The notes beneath the pieces were generated by a model that had not been told where the DNA came from, did not search any database, and saw only the letters and a program-made list of their open reading frames with translations. From contig SXOB01000015.1 in the NCBI GenBank assembly GCA_005776945.1, positions 1 to 44,148 of the forward strand: 44,148 nucleotides of DNA, read 5' to 3'. Source of the DNA: Pseudomonadota bacterium (lineage in GTDB: Bacteria; Myxococcota_A; UBA796; GCA-2862545). Shown in pieces: positions 31,140-39,485 of this stretch (within the stretch, counting starts at the first letter, position 1; each line of letters starts with the position of its first letter). A program made the position numbers and the translations under genes.

Positions 31140-32183
31140 GTGACCGACACTGGGCGCGTCCGTCAGAACAACGAGGACAGTCATGGCCAGCGCGAGCTCG
31201 CCGATGGCACTGGCCTGCTCGTTGTCTGCGACGGGATGGGCGGCCACGAGTCTGGCGAGGTGGCCTCGCGCCTCGCGGTGCGCGTGCTGCTCGATCGGGT
31301 GGGCCGGACATTGCCAGCGGACATTCGACGGCGGATGTTCGAAGCGCTCCTTGAGGCGAATGAGGTGGTCATCGCCGAGGGGCGCCGGACGGGCGCCCGC
31401 GGGATGGGGACCACGGCCGTGGCGGCGATGTTGGGGCCGAAATCGGTCCACATCAGCCACGTGGGCGACAGCCGAGCCTACTTGGTCCGTCGGGGGCACG
31501 TCCGGTGGCGGAGTCACGACCACACGCGCGTGATGGCCTTGATCGATGCCGGCGAGCTGAGCGAGGAACGCGCCCGCAGCCATCCTTATGCGGGGATGTT
31601 GACGCGGGCGCTTGGCCACGCGCGCATGAGCGATGGCCGCCCCTTTGTTCCCGAGGTGCTCGACACGCCGCTCGAGTTGGAGGGCGGCGACGTCCTTGTG
31701 CTCTGTTCAGACGGCCTGCATGACCTCGTCGACGATCCGGAGATCGCGGCGATGACCTGTGGCCGCGATGCCGAGGACATCGCAACTCGCCTGGTGGCGC
31801 TCGCCAACGAGCGCGGCGGCCACGACAACGTCACCGTTTCCGTGGCGGTGCGCGGCCATGTGGGCGCCGCGGCCGGCGACCTGGAGGGCCACGGCATCCT
31901 TCCGGCGGGGCATGAACAGGCGGACATCGCGGAACCGACCTTTGACGGAGGCATCGCCGCCAACGACGATGCATACGAGCCCGTGGCGCACCAGGCGCCC
32001 CTTCCGCTAGCGCGCAAGCCGTTCCAGCCTCAGTCGGTCGTCGAGGTTGCGGTGATCCCGGACGTCCCCGTTTCGCGGGTCAGTCGGGGTGTTGACAGCG
32101 CGATTGCCTTCGTGGGGGGCCTCGCGTTCTTGGCCGCCCTCGCGGTTTTGCTGTCGTGGGCCTTCTTGCAGGGGTCAGGCTGA
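31140..32183 (+). CDS. PP2C-type protein phosphatase with C-terminal membrane anchor
   Basis: The 347-residue protein has the full bacterial PP2C (PrpC/Stp) set: TDTGRVRQNNEDSHG, VVCDGMGGHESGEVAS, GMGTTAVAA, HVGDSRAYLV, VLCSDGLHDLV and GGHDNVTVSV, whose Asp residues bind the metal pair. It would dephosphorylate Ser/Thr phosphoproteins; no partner kinase is in this window. After a linker of about 70 residues it ends in one transmembrane helix (about 318-342), so the catalytic domain should face the cytoplasm. GTG at 31140 is the first normal start after an in-frame TGA at 31074, yet the codons before it (PLWTTCT) read like the usual first strand, so a CTG at 31104 or 31122 may be the true start. 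Confidence 0.9.
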   Translation: MTDTGRVRQNNEDSHGQRELADGTGLLVVCDGMGGHESGEVASRLAVRVLLDRVGRTLPADIRRRMFEALLEANEVVIAEGRRTGARGMGTTAVAAMLGPKSVHISHVGDSRAYLVRRGHVRWRSHDHTRVMALIDAGELSEERARSHPYAGMLTRALGHARMSDGRPFVPEVLDTPLELEGGDVLVLCSDGLHDLVDDPEIAAMTCGRDAEDIATRLVALANERGGHDNVTVSVAVRGHVGAAAGDLEGHGILPAGHEQADIAEPTFDGGIAANDDAYEPVAHQAPLPLARKPFQPQSVVEVAVIPDVPVSRVSRGVDSAIAFVGGLAFLAALAVLLSWAFLQGSG

Positions 32184-32243
32184 CGCCTGGCCTGCGTTAG
32201 CCAATCCAGGGGGTGAGCCATTCAACCGGCTGAATCCGGCGAA

Positions 32244-33188
32244 ATGACGCTCTCATTCCGGGACAACGATCGGCTGCGCGAAGTGGCGGGCGAGATGGGT
32301 AGCCATCTCGACACGGTCGCGCGTCTGCTCGACCTGGCGGTGCACCACCGCGGCGCGGAGCTTCGCCTCAAAGGCCCTCCCGATCGCGTTCGCGCGGCGA
32401 GGGCCGTCTTTGAGGGCCTGTACGACCTCGTCGGGTCGGGCCACTCCCTTCACGGCTCGGACGTGGCCGCGGCGGTTCGCATCTTGGCGCGGGAGCCCGG
32501 CGCCAGGTTGCAGGACTGGTTCCGGGACACGCTGGGGACGCTGATCGACGGGCGACCGATCGTCGCGCGGTCCGTAGGGCAGCGCGACTACGTCGCGGCC
32601 CTCGTCCGCTCCCAGCTCGTGTTCGGCGTTGGTCCGGCGGGAACTGGGAAGACGTGGCTCGCCGTAGCGGCGGCGGTCGCCGCGCTGAAGCGGGGCGACG
32701 TCCGGCGGCTTATTTTGACTCGCCCGGCGGTGGAGGCTGGCGAAAAACTTGGCTTTTTACCTGGCGATCTCGCGGAGAAGGTAGATCCGTATCTAAGGCC
32801 GTTGTTCGACGCGTTGGCCGACATGATTCCCCAGGAGCGCTTTGCACGAATGGTCGAAAAACGCGTCATCGAAGTGGCCCCACTGGCGTTCATGCGTGGA
32901 AGGACGCTCGACCACGCCGTCGTCCTGCTCGACGAAGCGCAAAACGCAACGCGGGAACAGATGAAGATGTTCCTGACCCGATTGGGACAAGGTTCTCGCA
33001 TGATCGTGACGGGCGACCCGACGCAGGTGGACCTGCCGCCTCGCGTGACTTCGGGGCTCTTGGACGCGCTCGAGGTCGTCTCGAACGTCGAGGGCGTCGA
33101 CATCTGCCGACTCGACGAAGAGGACGTCGTTCGGCATCCGCTCGTTGGTCGTATCGTGCGGGCCTACGCCCGGCGGGACGGCCGATGA
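32244..33188 (+). CDS. phoH: PhoH-family ATPase
   Basis: The 314-residue protein has a KH-like N-terminal region and the PhoH ATPase core: Walker A GPAGTGKTW at about 131-139, LTRPAVEAGEKLGFLPGDL, then PLAFMRGRTLDHAVVLLDEA (Walker B) and MFLTRLGQGSRMIVTGDP. PhoH-like proteins are linked to RNA handling, in keeping with the downstream YbeY. The next gene is coupled by an ATGA overlap; the phoH-pgpH-ybeY order is common in Firmicutes and Deltaproteobacteria. ATG at 32244 has no clear ribosome site. Confidence 0.95.
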   Translation: MTLSFRDNDRLREVAGEMGSHLDTVARLLDLAVHHRGAELRLKGPPDRVRAARAVFEGLYDLVGSGHSLHGSDVAAAVRILAREPGARLQDWFRDTLGTLIDGRPIVARSVGQRDYVAALVRSQLVFGVGPAGTGKTWLAVAAAVAALKRGDVRRLILTRPAVEAGEKLGFLPGDLAEKVDPYLRPLFDALADMIPQERFARMVEKRVIEVAPLAFMRGRTLDHAVVLLDEAQNATREQMKMFLTRLGQGSRMIVTGDPTQVDLPPRVTSGLLDALEVVSNVEGVDICRLDEEDVVRHPLVGRIVRAYARRDGR

Positions 33189-35551
33189 TTCGGGACGGGT
33201 CGGCCGACCTCCGCCGGTTCGCACTCATGTTGATGGCGGGCCTCGGATGCGCCCTGGCCGCGATCGACTTCGGTGCACCGATCGCAGCCCTCGTTTTGTC
33301 GTCCGGTGACGTCGCTCCGGCCACGGTGACGGCGCCCTTTGCCTTTCAAGTGGCCGACCGGGAGGCCTACGAGCGCCAACGTGAGGAAGCGGCGGCCGCC
33401 GTGTCGCCGGTCTTCGTTCATGACGTCGGGCAGGCGCAACAGACCACGGGCCGCATTCGCGCCGCGTTCGAAGCGGGGCGGGGGGCGCTGGACGCAGGGG
33501 CGAGCGGGGAAGCCGGCCGCATTGCCCTGCGGGCAGCTCTCAGAGGCGGGTTCGGCGTTGAATTGCCTGACGACGTTCTCGATGAACTCGTCCATGCCGG
33601 GCTGCCTCCGGCCGCTGAGGCCCTCGTGGTGGACCTCGTCGCCCAGTCTGGCCGAAGGCTTGTCGTCGTCGATCGCAACCGCCTGCCGCCCGATGGGCGG
33701 TCGATTCGGATCGTCAGCCATGACGGGGCCGCGGAGAGCACCTGGACGGCATCCGACCGTGCGGCCATCCTGACGCCCGACGATGCGCGCCAACAGGTCA
33801 CGTTGTCCGTGCTTGAGGGCCGGGCGGCGGGGTCCGAGTTGCCTCAGCCCGTCATCGAGGCCTGCACCGCGGTGGCTCGTGCCCTTGTGGCGCCCAACTT
33901 GCGTCCGGACGAGGTCGCGACGGGGCATGCTCGGGACGCAGCGCGCGTCGCGGTCCCCTTGGAGATGGTGACGTACAAGAAGGGGGCCATCGTCACCCGG
34001 GCCGGCGATGTCCTCACCCCTCGGCAGGTGCGAGCGCTGGAGGCCCTACGCGACAGTCGGGACGCCGCGACGACCACGCAGAGCGTGGCGGCTGCTGCGC
34101 TGTTGCTCTGCCTGTTCTTCTTTGGCCTCTACCAGTTCGCCAGCGAGAATCTGCCCGGCTTCTCTCGTTCGGTTCGCGATGCGACCACCGCAAGCGTCCT
34201 GCTCGTGGCTGTGGCGTGGCTGTCGAGCCTGCTGGCTGCGCTCGGGCCGGGCGTCACCAACCTCGTGGCCCTCGACTTGGACCCCGGAATCGTGGCCTTT
34301 GCGCTGCCTGTTGGCGGTGCGAGCATGCTCGTGCGCCTGTTGCTTGGCGCACCCTGGGCGCCACCCTTTGCGCTCGCGGCTGCGGTCGTCGCCGCACTGC
34401 CGCTGTCGCTGGAACCCATCCACCTCTTGTTCTTCCTCGTCGCTGCGGGGTCGGCCTCGGGCTCGGTCGATGCCACGCAGGAGCGCATGACGGTGATCCG
34501 AGCGGGCGTGCAATTGGCGCTTGTTCAGGCCATCATGGTTCTCGTCCTTGCCGTCTCGGAACAGTTCGTGCTCGATGGCGTCCTGCGCCTTGGCCCCAAC
34601 ACGTCGACGCTGTGGGCGATGGGCGCCGCGGCCCTCGGCGGCGTGGCGTCCGCCGGGGTCGTCCTTGTGGCGCTGCCGGTGTTCGAGGCGGCTGGCTACG
34701 TCACCGACTACCGGCTCATGGAGCTGGCGAACATCAACCATCCGCTCCTGCGTCAACTCCTGCAGCGGGCGCCGGGCAGCTACCACCACTCGGTCAACGT
34801 GGGGACCCTGGCTGAAACGGCCTGCGAGGCCATCGGCGCCAACGGGCTTCGCGCGAGGGTCGCGGCGTACTTTCATGATGTTGGGAAGTCCCTTCAACCC
34901 GCGTGGTTCGTCGAGAACCAGCTCGACGGCGTAAACCGACACGACAACGTCCAGCCCGAAGTCAGCGCACAGATCATCATCCGCCATGTCGTCGACGGGG
35001 CCAAACTCGCCCGCGAGCACAGCTTGCCGCAACCCGTCATCGACAACATCCTCATGCACCACGGCACGGGCCTGCTTCCGTACTTCTACGAGGCGGCCAG
35101 GCAAGCCGCGAAGGACGGGGAGCCCGTCGATGAGGCGGCCTTCCGCTACCCTGGCCCGAAACCGAACTCGCGGGAGGCCGGCGTCATCATGCTGGCCGAC
35201 AAGGTCGAGGCCGCATCGCGAACGCTGAGCCATCCCGACGAGCGGAACATCCGCGGCTTGATCACCCGCGTCATCAACTCCGTGATGGCGGACGGCCAAT
35301 TCAGTGACTGCCCGCTGACCGTGCGCGAGATTCACATCGTCTATGAGGCCTTTGTGCGCGTCCTGATTGGCTTCCACCATCACCGGATCGCCTACCCAGA
35401 GACCGCGGACCTCGCCCGCGCCGGCGCGCGAACGGTCAATCCGCAGACCATCACGCTCGAGTTGCCGTCGCCGCCCGCGCTGCCGGCCCCCGACGACCTG
35501 GGTGACCGCGACTACGAGAGCGTGGAGCACCTGCCTCGCGGGGGCGGCTGA
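33185..35551 (+). CDS. pgpH: Cyclic di-AMP phosphodiesterase, PgpH/7TMR-HDED family
   Basis: The 788-residue membrane protein has an N-terminal helix (about 10-33), an extracellular 7TMR-HDED domain (about 40-290), a block of about seven transmembrane helices (about 300-500) and a cytoplasmic HD phosphohydrolase domain. The HD domain shows YHHSVNVGTLAE, His564-Asp565 in FHDVGK, DNILMHHGTG and MLADKVEAASR, all metal-binding signatures of the family. PgpH hydrolyses c-di-AMP to pApA. No diadenylate cyclase is in this window. ATG at 33185 overlaps the phoH stop, and its stop overlaps the ybeY start. Confidence 0.95.
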   Translation: MIRDGSADLRRFALMLMAGLGCALAAIDFGAPIAALVLSSGDVAPATVTAPFAFQVADREAYERQREEAAAAVSPVFVHDVGQAQQTTGRIRAAFEAGRGALDAGASGEAGRIALRAALRGGFGVELPDDVLDELVHAGLPPAAEALVVDLVAQSGRRLVVVDRNRLPPDGRSIRIVSHDGAAESTWTASDRAAILTPDDARQQVTLSVLEGRAAGSELPQPVIEACTAVARALVAPNLRPDEVATGHARDAARVAVPLEMVTYKKGAIVTRAGDVLTPRQVRALEALRDSRDAATTTQSVAAAALLLCLFFFGLYQFASENLPGFSRSVRDATTASVLLVAVAWLSSLLAALGPGVTNLVALDLDPGIVAFALPVGGASMLVRLLLGAPWAPPFALAAAVVAALPLSLEPIHLLFFLVAAGSASGSVDATQERMTVIRAGVQLALVQAIMVLVLAVSEQFVLDGVLRLGPNTSTLWAMGAAALGGVASAGVVLVALPVFEAAGYVTDYRLMELANINHPLLRQLLQRAPGSYHHSVNVGTLAETACEAIGANGLRARVAAYFHDVGKSLQPAWFVENQLDGVNRHDNVQPEVSAQIIIRHVVDGAKLAREHSLPQPVIDNILMHHGTGLLPYFYEAARQAAKDGEPVDEAAFRYPGPKPNSREAGVIMLADKVEAASRTLSHPDERNIRGLITRVINSVMADGQFSDCPLTVREIHIVYEAFVRVLIGFHHHRIAYPETADLARAGARTVNPQTITLELPSPPALPAPDDLGDRDYESVEHLPRGGG

Positions 35552-36000
35552 TGGGCGTCGACATTTCCGTAGCGGCCCCCGGCGTCCGGGTCACCCTCTT
35601 GCGGTCCCGCCTGCGCGGGGCGCTGGCCCAAATCGGCAAGAGCCGCTGGGCGCTGGATGTCTGGTTGACGGACGACGACGGAATCTGGGCCTTGAACAAG
35701 ACCTGGCGTGGGATCGACGCGCCGACCGACGTCCTGAGCTTTCCAGCACTTGCCGGCCCTGGGCCGAAGGCGCTTGGGGACATTGCGGTGTCCGTGCCGA
35801 CGGCGTCACGGCAAGCGGCGAGCGTCGGGCACGGCGTCGACGACGAGGTGTGGGTGCTCTGCGTGCACGGCCTGGCCCACCTGTTGGGGCACGATCACGA
35901 GGAGGAGGCGGCCACGGCTCGCATGATCGAGGCGGAGCAGGCGCTGCTCGGGGGCCTGGTCCCCGGACTCGTAGCGCGCGCGTCGCCCTCTGCAGGTTAG
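35551..36000 (+). CDS. ybeY: rRNA maturation factor YbeY
   Basis: The 149-residue single-domain metalloprotein has the UPF0054 signature HGLAHLLGHDH, with His106, His110 and His116 binding the metal. DIAVS follows the conserved TDVLSFP at about 58-64. YbeY functions in 16S rRNA 3' end maturation and late ribosome quality control. ATG at 35551 forms a TGATG overlap with pgpH. The prfB gene follows after 30 bases. Confidence 0.96.
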   Translation: MGVDISVAAPGVRVTLLRSRLRGALAQIGKSRWALDVWLTDDDGIWALNKTWRGIDAPTDVLSFPALAGPGPKALGDIAVSVPTASRQAASVGHGVDDEVWVLCVHGLAHLLGHDHEEEAATARMIEAEQALLGGLVPGLVARASPSAG

Positions 36001-36030
36001 CGGCGGGCCTCCCCCCCTGGCGAACCGGCC

Positions 36031-37146
36031 ATGATCGACGAGATTCGCATCGCCCTGAAGCCGCTGTTGGAGCGGATCGCAGCGCTGCATGACCAGCTCG
36101 ACGTCGCGTCTACGCGTCGCCGCATCGACGACATGGATCGGATGGCGCTGGCGCCGGGCTTTTGGGACGACGTTGAGCGCGCGCGCAAGCTGCTGCTGGA
36201 AAAGGGCCCGTTGGAGAGGCTCGTGCGCGATTGGGAGGGGTTGTCGCGCCTGGCCGAAGACGTGGGGGTCCTTGCCGAGTTGGCGGAAGAGGCGAACGAC
36301 GCGGCGACCGAGGCCGAGTGCAGGGACGCACTCGCGCGGCTCGAGCGCGACCTGAAGAGCCTCGAGGTTCGGCGCCTCTTGGCCGCCGAAGAAGACGCGA
36401 TGAACGCCATCGTCGAAATCAACGCTGGCGCAGGCGGCACGGATGCGGCGGACTGGGCCGAGATGTTGCTTCGGATGTATGGACGCTGGGCGGAAAAACG
36501 CGGCTTCTCGACCGAGTTGCTGTTCCATCAACCGTCGGAAGATGCGGGCATTCGCGGCGCAACGCTGGCCATTCGGGGCGCTTACGCCTTCGGCTACCTG
36601 CAAGCCGAGTCCGGCGTCCACCGCCTTGTCCGAATCAGTCCGTTCGACCAAAACGCCCGCCGCCACACGGCGTTCGCGGCCGTCGCCGTCTACCCGGAAG
36701 TGGACGACACGATTGAAATCCACATCAACCCCGCCGACATCGAGATGGAGACGATGCGGGCATCGGGCGCGGGTGGTCAGCACGTCAACACGACCGACTC
36801 CGCGGTGCGCCTGAGGCATCTTCCGACCGGTATCGCCGTCCTGTGTCGACAGGAGCGGAGCCAGCACAAGAACCGCGACACGGCCATGAAGATGCTGCGC
36901 GCGAAGCTCTACCAGCTGGAGCTTGAAAAGCGGTTGGAGGCGACCGCGGAAATCAACGCGAAAAAGAAGAGAATCGATTTCGGGTCTCAAATTCGTTCTT
37001 ATGTGTTGCAGCCCTACCAGCAGGTCAAGGACGCCCGCACCGCTGTGGCGGTGGGTGACGTCGATTCCGTGCTCGGGGGCGAACTCGACGCGTTCATGGA
37101 AGCCTGGTTGGCCGCTCGCGCGGAAGGCACCCTGCTCGACGCCTGA
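36031..37146 (+). CDS. prfB: Peptide chain release factor 2
   Basis: The 371-residue release factor recognises UGA and UAA. The tripeptide SPF (Ser203-Phe205 in RISPFDQNARRHT) identifies RF2, and GGQ (248-250, in GAGGQHVN) is the peptidyl-hydrolysis motif. The C-terminal block RIDFGSQIRSYVLQPYQQVKD is typical. The protein reads in one frame from ATG 36031; the region where many bacteria have an in-frame TGA with +1 frameshifting reads CAGCTCGAC instead, so autoregulatory frameshifting is absent. The gene is 30 bases downstream of ybeY and 25 bases upstream of the acidic protein. Confidence 0.97.
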   Translation: MIDEIRIALKPLLERIAALHDQLDVASTRRRIDDMDRMALAPGFWDDVERARKLLLEKGPLERLVRDWEGLSRLAEDVGVLAELAEEANDAATEAECRDALARLERDLKSLEVRRLLAAEEDAMNAIVEINAGAGGTDAADWAEMLLRMYGRWAEKRGFSTELLFHQPSEDAGIRGATLAIRGAYAFGYLQAESGVHRLVRISPFDQNARRHTAFAAVAVYPEVDDTIEIHINPADIEMETMRASGAGGQHVNTTDSAVRLRHLPTGIAVLCRQERSQHKNRDTAMKMLRAKLYQLELEKRLEATAEINAKKKRIDFGSQIRSYVLQPYQQVKDARTAVAVGDVDSVLGGELDAFMEAWLAARAEGTLLDA

Positions 37147-37171
37147 TGGCGACCGCTCCCTGGAGGACCCC

Positions 37172-38017
37172 TTGGCCACCGCAACTTTGCACTTCGACCG
37201 TGATCACGGGTTCGAACTCGATCTCGCGGCAGACGAATCTTCGATTTCGCTGCGGTGCGACCGCCTCCCGGTCCGTGTAGACGGCACCATCGCGTTGAGC
37301 GCTGGGCCCGTCGCGCTGGACCGCCTCGACGTGTTGTTCAAAGCAAGCGCGACGATGGATGGCGAGCCCGCCCAACTGCACGGCGCGACGTTGCAACTCG
37401 TCGATGGCGTGCTCGTCCTCCACACCGAGGTGGAAGACGTGGAGACGGGCGACGTCGTGGATTTCGACCTCCGGATTCCGGTTTCGGTGCCCGCGGATGC
37501 GCCCGCATCGGGTGGCCCGTTGGCCCCTGCGCTCGATGAAGACGAGCTCGACTGGGCCGACGAAACGACCATGGAACGGGTGCTTGGCTCGGACTCCGAG
37601 GCGGCACCGGCCCGCGGACGCGCGGGTGGGCTTGCGAGCCTCCTCCAGGCCATTCGAACGGCCGGGGAGGGCGAGGACGAGGAGGCCGACGGCGGCGAGT
37701 TGGACGGAGACGAAGAGGGCGAAGACGGCGACGAATTCGACACCGACGACGGCCCGTTTGACCCCGCGCCGGCGCCAAATCCCATCCGGGACGAATCCCG
37801 GTCACTCGTGGACATCATGCTGAAGCAGGAGTGGTTGGCCATCGCCGAAGACGCCGACGTCGACGCCTTGGCCGACGCCATCGCGCCGGTGCTCGGCGGC
37901 CGCGGTTCCGCCGAAACCAAGGCGGCTCGCATCGGCGATGTCTTGCTCTCCCATCCCGCGGTGGACGAGGTCTTCGTCGATGACGATGCGCTCGCCGAGT
38001 TCTTGGAACGGTGGTGA
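37172..38017 (+). CDS. Acidic protein, unknown function
   Basis: From TTG 37172 (TGGAGG upstream) this gives 281 residues. The first 115 or so form a beta-rich domain (FELDLAADESSISLRCDRL, VDFDLRIPVSVPADAP) and the middle is extremely acidic, with many Glu, Asp and Gly residues at about 170-200. The C-terminal 70 residues are helical (LVDIMLKQEWLAIAEDADV through FLERW). No signal peptide or membrane segment is seen, so it should be cytoplasmic. It lies between prfB and lysS, probably in the same transcript, one base before lysS. No family is recognised; the acidic run could bind basic proteins or RNA-binding factors, but that is speculation. Confidence 0.8.
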   Translation: MATATLHFDRDHGFELDLAADESSISLRCDRLPVRVDGTIALSAGPVALDRLDVLFKASATMDGEPAQLHGATLQLVDGVLVLHTEVEDVETGDVVDFDLRIPVSVPADAPASGGPLAPALDEDELDWADETTMERVLGSDSEAAPARGRAGGLASLLQAIRTAGEGEDEEADGGELDGDEEGEDGDEFDTDDGPFDPAPAPNPIRDESRSLVDIMLKQEWLAIAEDADVDALADAIAPVLGGRGSAETKAARIGDVLLSHPAVDEVFVDDDALAEFLERW

Positions 38018-38018
38018 C

Positions 38019-39485
38019 GTGGACGCTGAATTTTCGGACGTCTGGCTCGAGAAGCTCGCAGCGCTGAAGAACTCTGGCGTCGACCCCTACCCTAGCGGGT
38101 TGCGGGTGGTCGATCGTGCCGTGGACCTGCATGCCCGCTACGCCGAGGCGGCAACGCCAGAGCCCGATCGGGCCACGATCGGCGGCCGCCTCATGTTTCG
38201 GAACCGGATGGGGAAGGCGGCCTTCCTTCGGATCCAGGACGGCACGGGGCGAATCCAGGTGTGGGCCAAGGTCGACCGTGTCGGACCCGAAGCATTCGCT
38301 CAGATCGACGCGCTCGACGTAGGCGACATCGTCTGGGCCACGGGCACGATGATGCGCACGCGCACGGGCGAACTGACCATCTCTGCCGACCACGTCGTCC
38401 TGGCCGCGAAGACGTTGCACCCGTTTCCAGACCGCTGGAACAGCGTGACGGACATCGAAACCCGCAGCCGGGCCCGCCACGTCGACCTCTTCATGAACGA
38501 GGACGCACGGGAGGCGTTCCGGCGTCGGAGCCGCATCGTGTCTGGCCTTCGGCGATTCCTCGAGGCGCGCGACTTTCTCGAGGTCGAGACGCCGATGATG
38601 CATCCAGTTGCGGGAGGGGCGGCGGCGCGCCCGTTCACCACCCACCACAACGCACTCGACTTGCCGCTCACGCTGCGCATTGCTCCAGAGCTTTACCTCA
38701 AGCGCCTCGTGGTCGGCGGTTTTGAACGGGTCTTCGAACTCAATCGCAATTTCCGGAATGAGGGCGTCGACGGTCGACACAACCCCGAATTCACGATGTT
38801 GGAGTTCTACCAGGCTTGGTCGACGTGGGAGGACCTCGTCGCGCTGACCGAGACGATGCTCGAGGCCCTCGCCGTCGACGTCTGCGGCTCGGCCGCGCTG
38901 CCGTTCGGTGACCACGTGATCGATTGGACGGGCCCTTACCGACGGGTGTCGATGGAGGAGGCCGTCGCGGAGGCCACGGGCTTGTCGGGCGCGGACCTTC
39001 GCAGCGTCGACGCCCTGGCGGGCTGGTGGGCTGCTGGTGGGCATTCCATGAAGGACGCCCCCCGCACGGTCGGAAAGTGGTGGGAGCAGATCTTCGGCGA
39101 GGTGGTTGAGCCGACGCTCATCCAACCGACCTTTGTCACGCACTTTCCGATCGAGATCAGTCCGCTGGCGAGGCGGTCGCCGGACCCCGACATCGCCGAG
39201 CGCTTCGAACTCTACGTGGCAGGCTTTGAACTCGCGAACGGTTTTTCGGAGCTGGCCGATGCTGTCGATCAGGCTGGCCGTTTCCGGGCCCAGGTCGCCG
39301 AGCGCAAGGCCGGCGACGCGACCGCCATGATGTACGACACCGACTACGTGCGCGCCTTGGGCCACGGAATGCCCCCCACCGCTGGCATGGGTCTTGGCGT
39401 CGACCGCCTGGCGATGTTGTTTACGAACCGGTCCTCCATCCGCGACGTCATCTTGTTCCCGCTGATGCGGCCAAGCGCCGGATGA
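38019..39485 (+). CDS. lysS: Lysyl-tRNA synthetase, class II
   Basis: The 488-residue class II synthetase charges tRNA-Lys. An N-terminal OB-fold anticodon domain (about 50-150, GRLMFRNRMGKAAFLRIQDG) precedes the catalytic core with motif 1 (FLEVETPMMHPVAGGAAARP), motif 2 (FRNEGVDGRHNPEFTMLEF) and motif 3 (GMGLGVDRLAMLFT). All are intact and the length is normal. GTG at 38019 follows the previous stop by one base; a longer reading would overlap the acidic protein. Its stop overlaps the lolC start (ATGA). The linkage lysS-lolC-lolD-bamA is shared with many Deltaproteobacteria. Confidence 0.97.
   Translation: MDAEFSDVWLEKLAALKNSGVDPYPSGLRVVDRAVDLHARYAEAATPEPDRATIGGRLMFRNRMGKAAFLRIQDGTGRIQVWAKVDRVGPEAFAQIDALDVGDIVWATGTMMRTRTGELTISADHVVLAAKTLHPFPDRWNSVTDIETRSRARHVDLFMNEDAREAFRRRSRIVSGLRRFLEARDFLEVETPMMHPVAGGAAARPFTTHHNALDLPLTLRIAPELYLKRLVVGGFERVFELNRNFRNEGVDGRHNPEFTMLEFYQAWSTWEDLVALTETMLEALAVDVCGSAALPFGDHVIDWTGPYRRVSMEEAVAEATGLSGADLRSVDALAGWWAAGGHSMKDAPRTVGKWWEQIFGEVVEPTLIQPTFVTHFPIEISPLARRSPDPDIAERFELYVAGFELANGFSELADAVDQAGRFRAQVAERKAGDATAMMYDTDYVRALGHGMPPTAGMGLGVDRLAMLFTNRSSIRDVILFPLMRPSAG

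Noticed and set aside
34046..35530. 494-codon minus-strand open frame opposite pgpH
   Set aside because: Composition is shadow-like and the plus strand encodes an intact HD-domain phosphodiesterase.
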